Shown in pieces: positions 13,300 through 13,489 of a DNA stretch of 13,489 nt. Numbering within the stretch: position 1 is the first letter of the stretch; each line of letters starts with the position of its first letter. Origin of the DNA: Candidatus Stahliibacteriota bacterium CG08_land_8_20_14_0_20_40_26. GTDB taxonomy: Bacteria; Hydrothermota; UBA3073. The position numbers and the translations under genes were made by a program. The DNA is taken from contig PEYP01000153.1 in assembly GCA_002774315.1 (NCBI GenBank), positions 1 through 13,489 on the forward strand. Reading direction: 5' to 3'. Below the pieces are notes generated by a model. The model was given only the letters and a program-made list of their open reading frames with translations. It was not told where the DNA came from and did no database searches.

Positions 13300-13489
13300 T
13301 TATTTTAACCGTGTCTTCTCATATGCCTCTTTTGCGGCCATTGCATTCTCTTCGGGTTTAGCTGGTGATTCTTCTCTTATTGACTGTAAAACAGATTCTA
13401 TACCAATGTACCCAGTAGCCCTTACAAACGCACCTATTATAGCGCTATTTACAATCGGGGCAGCCCTTGAGCCAAGACCGTATTTTATA
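13300..13489 (-). CDS. porG: Pyruvate:ferredoxin oxidoreductase gamma subunit (C-terminal part only)
   Basis: Only the last 62 codons are in the window, read from 13488; the start lies beyond the right edge. The sequence contains IVNSAIIGAFVRATGYI and then PEENAMAAKEAYEKTR, the usual C-terminal pattern of the gamma subunit (NxxMLGAxxxxTG followed by NxxAxxxAYE). It is the first known gene of the por set, in the usual order gamma, delta, alpha, beta, and fits porD and porA downstream. Confidence 0.9.
   Translation of the reverse strand, partial: IKYGLGSRAAPIVNSAIIGAFVRATGYIGIESVLQSIREESPAKPEENAMAAKEAYEKTRLK

Overview
The window reads as accessory-poor but repeat-rich chromosome from an AT-leaning, strictly anaerobic, probably diderm bacterium. 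The signs of anaerobiosis are a pyruvate:ferredoxin oxidoreductase, a ferredoxin-fused electron transfer flavoprotein and a polyferredoxin RnfB. Two secreted, barrel- or membrane-like proteins suggest an outer membrane. The style of the intergenic repeats resembles what is seen in uncultured candidate phyla such as WOR-3/Stahlbacteria-like lineages, but that placement is a low-confidence guess. Every recognised gene lies on the minus strand, so transcription runs from high to low coordinates.

Layout in transcription order (right to left). 13489-8339: pyruvate:ferredoxin oxidoreductase genes porG (partial), porD, porA, then two envelope-protein genes of unknown function, then porB. The porG/porD gap and the gap after porA each hold a related AT-rich inverted-repeat element of about 200 bp, and a fragment of it sits just before porB. 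8338-5975: an intergenic stretch with a possible terminator and promoter, then polX (family X DNA polymerase with PHP nuclease domain) overlapping a half-size TauE/SafE-type membrane permease. 5974-2968: palindromic repeats, then etfB, etfA (with an N-terminal 2[4Fe-4S] domain) and a DUF299/PpsR kinase-phosphorylase in a tight operon. 2967-1569: a 391-bp repeat-filled gap, then a solitary long rnfB with up to seven Fe-S cluster motifs. 1568-1: more palindromes, then a GH13 amylase-family gene running off the left edge.

The genes suggest one electron-transfer theme. PorGDAB would interconvert pyruvate and acetyl-CoA with ferredoxin, and the ferredoxin-domain EtfA with EtfB would exchange electrons between ferredoxin and NAD- or flavin-linked partners. 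RnfB could act as a membrane-anchored Fe-S relay, although no other Rnf subunit is present. PpsR fits control of pyruvate phosphate dikinase or PEP synthase at the same pyruvate node. These links are inferred from family knowledge and proximity. The most interesting features are the split por cluster, the solitary RnfB near EtfBA, and several repeat families that fill almost every gap, some reaching a stop codon or ribosome binding site.
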